NCBI GenBank assembly: GCA_017416505.1
Contig: JAFQCI010000023.1
Coordinates: forward strand, 62,001 to 126,000
Direction of reading: 5' to 3'
Source of the DNA: Lachnospiraceae bacterium
GTDB taxonomy: Bacteria > Bacillota_A > Clostridia > Lachnospirales > Lachnospiraceae
Length of the DNA stretch: 64,000 nt
In this document: positions 27,582 through 36,260 of the stretch, in pieces
Position numbering within the stretch: the stretch's first letter is position 1
Layout of the letters: every line of letters starts with the position of its first letter
The notes under the pieces: model-generated
What the model was told of the DNA's origin: nothing
Database searches by the model: none
What the model saw: only the letters and a program-made list of their open reading frames with translations
Position numbers and translations under genes: made by a program

Positions 27582-28721
27582 TTATGATGCTTCATCCGGT
27601 TCTACATAAGTCGGAACCCCTGTATAATTGTAAATTGCATCATCTAATTCTTCTACCTTTGCGGAAGGTTCATAATTTTCAGTGCCAAATAAAAATTCGT
27701 GTAATGCTGATACATTGTAACTTAATCCACAAGGAATAATACAATCACCCTTTTTTCCCAATGTAGCTGTAGTAAACTGGAATGGAAAACTCTTCGTTTC
27801 CCCAATGGAATACTTCGTAGCATCTTTTGCCAATCCTAATACTTCCGATAAAGAAACGCTTGTGGAAATCATAGGAAATACTTCATCAATAATACTATTT
27901 AAGGTTTTTAAGTTCATGGTCTGTGCTTTTTGTACCAATAAGGAAATAACCTGTCTTTGTCTTTCTGCTCTGGCAAAATCATTGCCTGTTCCTCCTTTAC
28001 GGATACGGCAATAAGTGGTAACCTGATTACCATCCATATGAACCAGTCCGTACTCTTCTACAAGATTACATTTCTTTCCGGTAGAATCCGCAGTTCCTAC
28101 GATATGGCGGTTAATTTCTTCCATTTCCGCTTTGGATATTTCAATTTCCAATCCTCCCACCTCATCTACTGCAGTCGCCAAAGCATTCCAGTTTACTGCG
28201 GCATAATCTGTAATATCCAAATCCAAATTTTTATTTAGCTGTGCAATAGCAAGCTGAGGTCCTCCGGCTGAATAAGCATAATTGGCCTTCCTTAAATCAT
28301 AATCCTTTTTGCTATCTTTTTTATCCGGACACATCAGCAAGGTATCACGATATACGGATACCATTTTAATTTCTTTTGTTTTATTATTAATACTTAAGAT
28401 AATAATACAGTCACTGTTTGATGTATCAATGACAGAAGCATCTCTGGCATCTACACCAAATAATGCAATATTGGTATATCCTGAAGATTCTTTATTGATA
28501 TTTTCACTAATTGCCAAGGCATCTTCATCAATGTCCTTCGTATCAATCAGTCCCCACTTATCCAAAACATACTTAACACCAACACCCATAACAAGTAACA
28601 AAAACATCAATACGAACTCAAACGCAAGAATACGTTTTAAACGTCTTTTTCTTTTTGCTGCCTTTGTGAGTTTCTTTTTCTTTTTTCCGTTACCTTCTGC
28701 CCCTCTTACCTTTGTACTCAT
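27582..28721 (-). CDS. LytR-CpsA-Psr family wall-polymer ligase
   Basis: Transfers lipid-linked teichoic acid or capsular glycan onto peptidoglycan at the outer membrane face. 379 residues: a basic cytoplasmic tail (1-28), one membrane helix (about 29-52) and an LCP domain with FGVDARD, CIIILSINNKTKEIKMVSVYRD, and the later RIRKGGTGNDFARAERQRQV segment holding the conserved Arg/Asp set. It begins 21 bases after glmM and ends the amino-sugar operon. The nearby phosphorylcholine and rhamnose glycan genes are plausible sources of its substrate. Confidence 0.93.
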   Translation of the reverse strand: MSTKVRGAEGNGKKKKKLTKAAKRKRRLKRILAFEFVLMFLLLVMGVGVKYVLDKWGLIDTKDIDEDALAISENINKESSGYTNIALFGVDARDASVIDTSNSDCIIILSINNKTKEIKMVSVYRDTLLMCPDKKDSKKDYDLRKANYAYSAGGPQLAIAQLNKNLDLDITDYAAVNWNALATAVDEVGGLEIEISKAEMEEINRHIVGTADSTGKKCNLVEEYGLVHMDGNQVTTYCRIRKGGTGNDFARAERQRQVISLLVQKAQTMNLKTLNSIIDEVFPMISTSVSLSEVLGLAKDATKYSIGETKSFPFQFTTATLGKKGDCIIPCGLSYNVSALHEFLFGTENYEPSAKVEELDDAIYNYTGVPTYVEPDEAS

Positions 28722-28742
28722 TTTGAATAAACCCTTCCTTCG

Positions 28743-30086
28743 TTATGCTTCATAGCCTTTTTCTTTAATTACTTTGATTACATGATTGGTATAACTCTCA
28801 CAAAGCTCTTGGGTTGCTGCTTCTACCATAACACGGATTAACGGCTCTGTTCCGCTTTCTCTCACCAAGATTCTTCCGTCATCTTTCAATTCATTTTCCA
28901 CATAGGAAACTGCCGCCTGCACATCCTTATCTTCGTTTACAGTCTTTTTATCCTTCACTCTGATATTGACTAATTTTTGTGGCAAAATTTTGACTTCAGA
29001 TACCAGATTTGCCAAAGTTGCTTTCTGCTCCGTCATGGCTTCCATAATTCTTAAAGAAGTCAAAATTCCATCCCCTGTTGCTGCATATTTACTAAAAATA
29101 ATATGACCGGATTGCTCGCCACCCAGACAGTGGTCATGATCCAACATATTTTCATAAACATATTTATCCCCAACAGCAGTTTTCTCATAAGAAATTCCGA
29201 TTTTATCCAAGGCCTTATATAATCCAAGGTTCGACATAACCGTAGTTACAATGGTATTATTGTTTAATTCTCCCTGTGATTTCATAAACTTACCACATAC
29301 ATAAAGAATCAAATCTCCGTCTACTACATTTCCATTTTCATCTACTGCAAAACAGCGGTCTGCATCCCCATCATAAGCAAATCCAACATCTAACTGATTT
29401 TCTTTTACAAATGCCTGTAATGCTTCGATATGAGTAGAACCACAATCCCTATTAATATTAGTACCATCCGGTTCATTATGAATCACATAAGTCTTTGCAC
29501 CCAACGCATCAAACACATTTTTTGCGATAGCTGATGCACTTCCGTTGGAACAATCCAAACCGACTTTATAGTTTTTAAAAGACCTGGTTGCTGTGGATAT
29601 CAGCATTCCAATATAACGGTTTCTTCCTACGGCATAATCTACCGTTCTACCGATATCCTCTCTTACTGCAAATGGAATCTCTTCCATTTTACCATCAATA
29701 TAAGCTTCAATCTGTTCTTCTACTTCTGCCTCCAGTTTTTGTCCTAACTGATTGATAATTTTAATTCCATTATCATAAAAAGGATTATGGGAAGCAGAAA
29801 TCATAATTCCACAATCAAAATTTTCTGTACGGACTACATAAGAAACGCTTGGTGTTGTGGTTACATGAAGCAGATATACATCTGCTCCAGAAGCTGTTAA
29901 GCCCGCCACCAAAGAGTATTCAAACATATAGCTGCTTCTTCGGGTATCTTTTCCTATTACGACTTTAGCTTTCTTTTCTTTTCCATAATACCAGCCTAAG
30001 AATCTTCCCACCTTATAAGCATGCTCTACATTCAATCCCACATTGGCTTCTCCACGAAATCCATCTGTACCAAAATATTTACCCAT
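28743..30086 (-). CDS. glmM: Phosphoglucosamine mutase
   Basis: Converts glucosamine 6-phosphate to the 1-phosphate for UDP-GlcNAc synthesis. 447 residues with the phosphoserine loop MISASHNPFYDNGIK (Ser near residue 100), the metal loop AYDGDADRC, the sugar loop GGEQSGHII and the C-terminal phosphate loop RESGTEPLIRVM. The order glmS-glmM puts two consecutive pathway steps together, with a 10-base gap. The start follows GGAGGCGGAAA. Confidence 0.98.
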   Translation of the reverse strand: MGKYFGTDGFRGEANVGLNVEHAYKVGRFLGWYYGKEKKAKVVIGKDTRRSSYMFEYSLVAGLTASGADVYLLHVTTTPSVSYVVRTENFDCGIMISASHNPFYDNGIKIINQLGQKLEAEVEEQIEAYIDGKMEEIPFAVREDIGRTVDYAVGRNRYIGMLISTATRSFKNYKVGLDCSNGSASAIAKNVFDALGAKTYVIHNEPDGTNINRDCGSTHIEALQAFVKENQLDVGFAYDGDADRCFAVDENGNVVDGDLILYVCGKFMKSQGELNNNTIVTTVMSNLGLYKALDKIGISYEKTAVGDKYVYENMLDHDHCLGGEQSGHIIFSKYAATGDGILTSLRIMEAMTEQKATLANLVSEVKILPQKLVNIRVKDKKTVNEDKDVQAAVSYVENELKDDGRILVRESGTEPLIRVMVEAATQELCESYTNHVIKVIKEKGYEA

Positions 30087-30096
30087 TTTCCGCCTC

Positions 30097-31923
30097 CTAC
30101 TCTACCGTAACTGATTTTGCAAGATTTCTAGGTTTATCTGCATCCAATCCTTTGGCTACAGAAACATAATATCCAAATAACTGCAAAGGAATCACAGATA
30201 AAGAGCCTTGAAAACATGGATGTGTCTTTGGAACATAAATCGTAAAATCTGCTACTTCTTCAATTTTTTCATTACCTTCCACCGTCAAAGCAAAGACATA
30301 GGCTCCTCTTGTCTTTACTTCCACTACATTGCTTTGTGTTTTTTCAAACAAATCCGGCTGTGTCAATACTGCCACGGTTAAGATATCATCCTCAATCAAG
30401 GAGATGGTTCCATGCTTTAATTCTCCTGCTGCATACGCTTCAGAATGAATATAAGATATTTCTTTTAATTTCAAAGAACCTTCTAAGGAGATGGCATAAT
30501 CAATTCCTCTTCCGATAAAGAATACATCCTTGGCATTCGCATACTTGCTGGCAAACCACTGGATTTTCTCCTTATCCCCTAATATGGTCTTAATCTTTTC
30601 CGGTAAAGAATGTAATTCTTTGATTAATTCTTCATATTCCGCTTCATCAATGGTATTTCTGGTCTTTGCAAATAAAATTGCTAATAAATATAATGCTGTA
30701 AGCTGTGTACTATAAGCCTTAGTTGTAGCAACTGCAATTTCCGGACCTGCCCATGTATACATAATATTATCTGCTTCTCTTGCAATGGAACTTCCCACTA
30801 CATTTACAATTCCAAGAACTTTCGCCCCTTTGCTTTTCGCTTCCTTTAGCGCAGCTTTAGAATCTGCAGTTTCACCGGACTGGCTGATAATGATAACCAA
30901 AGAATTCTCTTCAATAATCGGGTCACGATATCTAAATTCGGATGCCAAATCAATTTCTACTGGGATTCTTGCTAATTTTTCAAATACATACTTTCCAACT
31001 ACCCCTGTATGATATGCAGAACCACATCCAACAATGTATATTTTCTTAATTTCTTTTATTTGTTCCGGTGTCATGCCTAATTCATCTATGACAATTTCCC
31101 CATCCTTGATTCTAGGACGTATGGTATCTTCAATGGCTTTCGGCTGTTCATAAATTTCCTTTAGCATAAAATGTTCATATCCACCCTTTTCAGCGGCTTC
31201 AATATCCCATTCTATCTGCTGCATTTCTTTTTCGATAGGTTCTACATCCTCATTATAAAAAGAAACAGCATTCTTTGTCAGCTTTACGATTTCCAAATCT
31301 TCAATGAAATAAACATTTCTTGTATATTTTAAAATTGCCGGTACGTCAGATGCAATATAATTTCCTTCTTCCGAAACACCAACAATCAACGGGCTATCCT
31401 TTCTTACTGCATATACTTCTTCCGGATGGTCCTTAAATACAATTCCTAAGGCATAGGAACCTTTGACACGGTGAATGATTTTCGCAATAGTTTCAATCGG
31501 ATTCCCAGTATAGTAGTACTCTAGCATATGTGCCACTACTTCTGTATCTGTTTCAGAAATAAACTGAAATCCTCTGCTTTCTAATTTTTCACGCAAAACC
31601 TGGTAATTTTCAATAATACCATTATGTACTACAGCAACAGTCTTATTGGCATTATATTGCGGATGTGCATTCACAACGGATGGTTCTCCATGAGTCGCCC
31701 ATCTTGTATGACCAATTCCTACGGTTCCGCTTAGATTTTTTCCATCGTTCGTCAAATCTCTCAAGGCCTGCAATCTGCCCTTTGCCTTTACGACCTCTAT
31801 CTCATTTCCGTTATAAATAGCTACTCCTGCCGAATCATATCCTCTATACTCTAATTTAGACAAACCGTCTAACAAAATAGGCGCAACTTGATTGATTCCC
31901 GTATACCCAACGATTCCACACAT
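30097..31923 (-). CDS. glmS: Glutamine-fructose-6-phosphate aminotransferase (isomerising)
   Basis: Makes glucosamine 6-phosphate from fructose 6-phosphate and glutamine. I place the start at ATG 31923 because MCGIVGYTG needs Cys as residue 2, the N-terminal nucleophile. A GGAGGGCAATTTTT ribosome binding site fits this, and the 15 extra upstream codons do not. 608 residues: glutaminase domain (1-235, with GHTRWATHG) and two SIS sugar-isomerase domains (about 285-600) ending LAKSVTVE. The short leader has no room for a glmS ribozyme and none of its conserved core. Confidence 0.98.
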   Translation of the reverse strand: MCGIVGYTGINQVAPILLDGLSKLEYRGYDSAGVAIYNGNEIEVVKAKGRLQALRDLTNDGKNLSGTVGIGHTRWATHGEPSVVNAHPQYNANKTVAVVHNGIIENYQVLREKLESRGFQFISETDTEVVAHMLEYYYTGNPIETIAKIIHRVKGSYALGIVFKDHPEEVYAVRKDSPLIVGVSEEGNYIASDVPAILKYTRNVYFIEDLEIVKLTKNAVSFYNEDVEPIEKEMQQIEWDIEAAEKGGYEHFMLKEIYEQPKAIEDTIRPRIKDGEIVIDELGMTPEQIKEIKKIYIVGCGSAYHTGVVGKYVFEKLARIPVEIDLASEFRYRDPIIEENSLVIIISQSGETADSKAALKEAKSKGAKVLGIVNVVGSSIAREADNIMYTWAGPEIAVATTKAYSTQLTALYLLAILFAKTRNTIDEAEYEELIKELHSLPEKIKTILGDKEKIQWFASKYANAKDVFFIGRGIDYAISLEGSLKLKEISYIHSEAYAAGELKHGTISLIEDDILTVAVLTQPDLFEKTQSNVVEVKTRGAYVFALTVEGNEKIEEVADFTIYVPKTHPCFQGSLSVIPLQLFGYYVSVAKGLDADKPRNLAKSVTVE

Positions 31924-31997
31924 AAAAATTGCCCTCCTTAATTTTTTATAAACATTATCAAGGTTCAAAGTAAATAACTCTGAACATTCATTTTAAA

Positions 31998-32026
31998 ATT
32001 ATATCATTTTATCATACGCTCTTCAA
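31998..32026 (-). promoter_or_regulatory. Promoter of glmS-glmM-LCP
   Basis: Reverse strand TTGAAG (32026-32021), 17 bp, perfect TATAAT (32003-31998). No terminator separates it from the upstream flippase gene. Confidence 0.7.
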
Positions 32027-32048
32027 GAAAAAGATATTTACAAAATTC

Positions 32049-33314
32049 TTACACGGACTTTTCCTTCTTTTCTATTTTTGTCAGAAAAATCTCGAACAAT
32101 CCCATATATAAGAATGCCATAATCATCATTAATACCATATAACCAAAAGAAGCTCCCCAAATGCCAAAGCCTTCTACCAATTTCGGCATAAAAACTGCTG
32201 CTAACAAAGCTGTTGTCACACAGGAAATCAACATACTATATTGTTTCCGTATGATAACAATGGCATAGCAGTAGGCGTTATACAAAGCACAAAAACCACC
32301 GCCCACCAGAATAATACATAATTCCAAAAGGTAAGCACTGACATCAATGCCATATAAGAAAGATAATACCGGTGTTCCCAGCAAACACGCACCAATTACA
32401 CAAATTACTGTAAGTATTAAAATCCAAATCTTCTGCTTATTTAAAATCTTTCTTAATCCCTTATAATTCTTTTCATCATTTAATTTTGCCATAGTAGTAA
32501 TCAACGGCTTTAAAATAAACCCTGAAAACAAATTAATGACAAAAGCCGGCATAAAAATAATATTATATACCGTAAGCATTGCAGACTGATTTAAAGCCTT
32601 AATGGCATATCTTGCAGAATTATTAATATAAGTAATTAAAAACTGATTGATAAACAAAGGAAGACAGGCAAAATGCAGGGAGAGCTGCTTTTTCCCGTTT
32701 AAAACGATTCTCACCTTATCAAAAGCTCCTACCACTGCACTATCAAATAGTAAAAACATAAATACAGAGGCAATGGCAAGAACTGCAGTAGATATTATAA
32801 TATCTTTTGTCACAATTAAGGCTATCATATAGGAAGCAATGGTAACAATGTTCTTTAATACAACACCTTTGCTGGCTACATCATATCGTCCCCTTTGATG
32901 ATAAAGACCCTCGAACACATCCGAAAGTGCCTCTATCATTTTATAAATACAAACAAACAAAATAACAAGACTTTCCCTTTTTCCATAACCCCCAACAAAA
33001 ATCCATATCAGGGCAGCTATCATCATAATGGAACAGGTAATCACCCTGGAAGTAAAGTAATCTCCAAAAGAATAAATCTGTTTTACATCCGACACCTGAT
33101 AATTACGAATATAAAAATAACCAATGGTAATTAATTGTTGTCCTATCATTAGACCAAGAGAAAAATCATCTCCTCCTGCACCTCCCAACACGTTCGTAGT
33201 TACCATTAACATAACCGTGGATGAGGCAGAGTAAAACAACCCAGATAAAATTGTCCAGATATAAATTTTCTTTTTTAAGTTTTTATCATTTCCAAGAAAT
33301 AATTTTCTAAGCAT
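32049..33314 (-). CDS. Polysaccharide flippase-like membrane protein (MOP/Wzx type)
   Basis: About 421 residues with roughly 12 predicted membrane helices and no soluble domain. It resembles Wzx/RfbX-type MOP-superfamily flippases, which move undecaprenyl-linked glycans across the membrane. Motif support is weak, so the assignment rests on topology and context: it ends the transcript of two licD genes and a sugar epimerase. The start is ATG 33314, overlapping licD by eight bases; the longer TTG start at 33323 seems less likely. This is the only glycan exporter in view, so it may also serve the rhamnose cluster. Confidence 0.75.
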   Translation of the reverse strand: MLRKLFLGNDKNLKKKIYIWTILSGLFYSASSTVMLMVTTNVLGGAGGDDFSLGLMIGQQLITIGYFYIRNYQVSDVKQIYSFGDYFTSRVITCSIMMIAALIWIFVGGYGKRESLVILFVCIYKMIEALSDVFEGLYHQRGRYDVASKGVVLKNIVTIASYMIALIVTKDIIISTAVLAIASVFMFLLFDSAVVGAFDKVRIVLNGKKQLSLHFACLPLFINQFLITYINNSARYAIKALNQSAMLTVYNIIFMPAFVINLFSGFILKPLITTMAKLNDEKNYKGLRKILNKQKIWILILTVICVIGACLLGTPVLSFLYGIDVSAYLLELCIILVGGGFCALYNAYCYAIVIIRKQYSMLISCVTTALLAAVFMPKLVEGFGIWGASFGYMVLMMIMAFLYMGLFEIFLTKIEKKEKSV

Positions 33315-34146
33315 TTTCACCAAAGTCCAATCTTACTATATCGTGGTTCACTCGTTCCGACTCTTTTGGAATCTTCATATAGTCCCCATACCATTTTGTC
33401 AAAATTTCATGATTTTTGTCTGCAACTAAAATAGTGGTATTTTCAAACGGAATCTCTTTTAAAGGAAATACATCCTTTTTTCTTAAAATCCATTTTTGTG
33501 GTTCAATATCATCAAGGCAGGTATAATAATCTGATGCACCATCATACTTTCTTGAATTTTTCTTATACTGTTTTACTAGAAAATCCACAGAAACCGGCTT
33601 CAATAACATATGAACCATATGACAGATAAAACTTACCAAATGTTTTTTCCATCCGGACAATTCCATTTCAGGACAAGGAATCACTTTTAGAATATAAAGT
33701 CTGTTCCAGAACTTCCCTGTGCTTATCTGCTTTTTCAATAATTTTCTGCTGTTAGGAATACAGTCATATGGGAAAATATCAATCTTAATTCCTGGATGAT
33801 ATGGCCATTTTACATTTCCCGGAGTGGTAAAGGTGGTTCCAATTTTACACAACTGTCCAAAATGTCCATTGATATTTTTCTGAATGGAGCCGGATACCAG
33901 TTCGTATTTCCCATCACATTCTTTTTCTACTACTTTTAAGAATTTCTCATAATCTTCCCTAAACATTCCAAAATCAATATCATCATCCCATGGAATAAAA
34001 CCTCCATGTCGTACTGCTCCAATGGCAGTTCCACCGATTGCAAAATAAGAAAGATTATATTTTTCACATATTTCTTTGAACTTCTCTAAAATTTCAAGTT
34101 CTACTTCTTTGATTTTTGTCATTTCATAATCTGTATATTCTCTCAT
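33307..34146 (-). CDS. LicD-family phosphotransferase, second copy
   Basis: A 279-residue cytosolic protein. The block GGTAIGAVRHGGFIPWDDDID near residues 38-58 is the LicD nucleotidyltransferase-fold active site, with three acidic residues. In pneumococci and Haemophilus, LicD transfers phosphocholine from CDP-choline to a sugar. It is a diverged tandem paralogue of the preceding gene (same N-terminal layout and the same core). The start ATG lacks a clear ribosome binding site of its own but overlaps the stop of an 8-codon leader frame with a good site. The two copies may decorate two glycan positions. Confidence 0.9.
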   Translation of the reverse strand: MREYTDYEMTKIKEVELEILEKFKEICEKYNLSYFAIGGTAIGAVRHGGFIPWDDDIDFGMFREDYEKFLKVVEKECDGKYELVSGSIQKNINGHFGQLCKIGTTFTTPGNVKWPYHPGIKIDIFPYDCIPNSRKLLKKQISTGKFWNRLYILKVIPCPEMELSGWKKHLVSFICHMVHMLLKPVSVDFLVKQYKKNSRKYDGASDYYTCLDDIEPQKWILRKKDVFPLKEIPFENTTILVADKNHEILTKWYGDYMKIPKESERVNHDIVRLDFGENA

Positions 34147-34166
34147 ATTCCAGTAAAATGTACCAT
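34143..34166 (-). other. Seven-residue upstream frame coupled to the second licD
   Basis: ATG 34166 has the strong site AGAAAGGAACCTAA, encodes MVHFTGI and stops in an ATGA overlap with the licD start at 34146. It suggests re-initiation coupling. Confidence 0.5.
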
Positions 34167-34183
34167 TTTAGGTTCCTTTCTAT

Positions 34184-35041
34184 TTATTTCGTTTCCTCAC
34201 CTAAAAACAATTCGTTTGGAGGATGATTATGTCTTTTATCTTCCGGAGGTAAGGTCATATAATCACCATATCTAGTTTCTAAATATGCCTCAATTCTATT
34301 TGGCACACGAATATTAATACCATCGTAATTCATTCTCTTGGTAGGAAGAATATCCTCCACATTCATAACGCTGGTATAAGGTGTCGGGTCAAAGAAAAAT
34401 GCCACTCTTTTCGTCTTCTTGTTTTTATATAAAGTAGCCGACTTTTTCGCTTTTTTATAAAACTTTTCCGGAGATGCTTTTAAAAAACGTAAAGTATGAT
34501 AACCTAATTTCAAAATAAAATGAATGACTGCTGCCTTCCAGCCATGATAATATATGGTTGGATTTTTTACAGAAGAAAGCACCATCATTTTTCCCCAGAA
34601 CCATGCAGAACGAGCCTGTCTTTTCATTGCTTTTTCATCATCTGCTATGTTATCAAAACAATATAAATCCAAAAATACTCCACATTCAAAATCCAGGTCT
34701 TTAAATGTTTCTTCTTTAAATACCGTTCCCACCCGATAAAATCTTGCACTCATAGCCGGAAAATTCGGATTGGTTTCAGCACAAAGCAGCTTATATTTCC
34801 CAGGATATTCTTTTTCTGCCACCTTCATAAATTTATCATAGTCTTTTCTTAACAATCCCACATCAATATCATCATCCCAAGGAATGAATCCACCGTGACG
34901 TACTGCACCAATAGCAGTTCCTCCACAGCCAAAGTAATCAATGTCGTACTTATCGCACAAATCATTGAAATCCTTTAAAATTTCCAGTTCCAATGCCTGG
35001 AGTTTCTTTAATGTTTCTGCATCATATTCCCGATATAACAT
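34184..35041 (-). CDS. LicD-family phosphotransferase, first copy
   Basis: A 285-residue paralogue of the next gene. It shares the core GGTAIGAVRHGGFIPWDDDID (about residues 40-60), the acidic active-site cluster of LicD phosphocholine transferases. It begins 5 bases after the epimerase stop, in the same transcript. The presence of a choline kinase/cytidylyltransferase, a BCCT transporter and choline-binding repeats within 8 kb supports phosphocholine as the group transferred, although LicD relatives can use other phosphodiester donors. Confidence 0.9.
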   Translation of the reverse strand: MLYREYDAETLKKLQALELEILKDFNDLCDKYDIDYFGCGGTAIGAVRHGGFIPWDDDIDVGLLRKDYDKFMKVAEKEYPGKYKLLCAETNPNFPAMSARFYRVGTVFKEETFKDLDFECGVFLDLYCFDNIADDEKAMKRQARSAWFWGKMMVLSSVKNPTIYYHGWKAAVIHFILKLGYHTLRFLKASPEKFYKKAKKSATLYKNKKTKRVAFFFDPTPYTSVMNVEDILPTKRMNYDGINIRVPNRIEAYLETRYGDYMTLPPEDKRHNHPPNELFLGEETK

Positions 35042-35046
35042 GATTC

Positions 35047-36123
35047 CTATCCTTTCTGCTCTTTTAAAATAGTTACTGTCTGCTGTAATCCCTGTTCTAT
35101 ATCATAACAAGCCTTCCATCCTAATGTTTTTAGACGGCTGCTATCAATCAATGCCTTGGTAGCTTTCGAATATCCTGCTGCCTCCACAGCATCCGGCAAT
35201 TCAAACACCACCTGTTTCCCTGACGTATCTGCCAAAATCTGTGCCAAATGCTTTAGCGTAATATCCGAAGCCTCATCCGCAATATTATAAGCGACTCCAT
35301 TTTCACCTTTTAGTAAAATGGTAAGCATGGCAGTTACTGCATCCAACACATAACAATAAGAATAAAGCTGATTTCCTTCACTCTTTAATACAATATCTTC
35401 TTCCTTTACTGCATTTCTTATAAATTGTGCCAATGCCTTGGAATCTTCTTTTCCCATGGTAGGACCATAAATTCTACAAAATCTTCCTAATACCACATCC
35501 ATACCATATTGGGTAATGTATGACTGTGCCAGACTCTCACATACTCTCTTACTTTCCGGATATCCAGCTCTCGTTGTATTCGCATCAATATAACCCAAAT
35601 CTTCTTCTTTAAACCGTTCTATATCACTATCATTCTCTCCATATATTTCAACAGAGGACATGACAAACACTCTTTGGGTTTGATTTTTTCTGGCAAACTC
35701 CAACAGTTGATAAAGTCCAAAAATATTAGCTGTTATGGTACCTACCGGGTCCGTGGCATATGCCCTCGGATGGGTATTACTTGCCCCATGAATGATATAA
35801 TCTACTTTTAAATCTAATTCCATAGGCAATACAACATCCTGTTGTAAGAATAAGAGCAAATCATCTTTTCCAGCTTCCTGTACTCTCTTTAAATCATAGG
35901 ATCGAAACCGTTCCTTGGCTTTTTCCATATTTCTTCCTGTAGCAATGATTTTTATATTGGAATGAAATGTTTGATTTCGGTACATCAGTACATCAATCAA
36001 AAAAGAACAAATCAATCCCGAGGCTCCTGTAATTAATATGGTTTTATTATCTAAAGCATCATATCCCAAATCCATTTGGGCTGCTTTTTTTATATCACTA
36101 TAATATCTGCTATTTTGAATCAT
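35047..36123 (-). CDS. NAD-dependent sugar epimerase/dehydratase
   Basis: A 358-residue extended short-chain dehydrogenase likely acting on a nucleotide-sugar for the decorated glycan. The Rossmann loop reads TGASGLICSF, where the third Gly of GxxGxxG is Cys, an unusual change. The catalytic YxxxK is present as YPESK, with the Ser in MSSVEIYG. ATG 36123 is preferred over 36135, because ATGGAGG is the ribosome binding site. First gene of the epimerase-licD-licD-flippase unit, with 5 bases or fewer between the first two genes. The exact product sugar cannot be read from sequence. Confidence 0.88.
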   Translation of the reverse strand: MIQNSRYYSDIKKAAQMDLGYDALDNKTILITGASGLICSFLIDVLMYRNQTFHSNIKIIATGRNMEKAKERFRSYDLKRVQEAGKDDLLLFLQQDVVLPMELDLKVDYIIHGASNTHPRAYATDPVGTITANIFGLYQLLEFARKNQTQRVFVMSSVEIYGENDSDIERFKEEDLGYIDANTTRAGYPESKRVCESLAQSYITQYGMDVVLGRFCRIYGPTMGKEDSKALAQFIRNAVKEEDIVLKSEGNQLYSYCYVLDAVTAMLTILLKGENGVAYNIADEASDITLKHLAQILADTSGKQVVFELPDAVEAAGYSKATKALIDSSRLKTLGWKACYDIEQGLQQTVTILKEQKG

Positions 36124-36162
36124 AATATCCTCCAATCCACATTGTCCGTTTCATCATAACAC

Positions 36163-36212
36163 AAAAAAAGAAAAATGTATAGAAATATCCTTTCCATACA
36201 TTTTTCTTTTTT
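36163..36212. terminator. Bidirectional terminator after the GH25 gene
   Basis: A stem of about 16 bp (AAAAAGAAAAATGTAT with its complement) with U-runs on both strands. It separates the lysozyme gene from the epimerase-licD unit; no clear promoter for that unit follows it, so partial read-through is possible. Confidence 0.75.
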
Positions 36213-36260
36213 ATAAAAGTAGTTCTCTCTTTGTTTTCTTAGAACGTTAAAAATTTATAC

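Noticed and set aside
31924..32048. glmS ribozyme in the glmS leader
   Set aside because: The leader is too short and has none of the conserved ribozyme core; an ordinary promoter is present.
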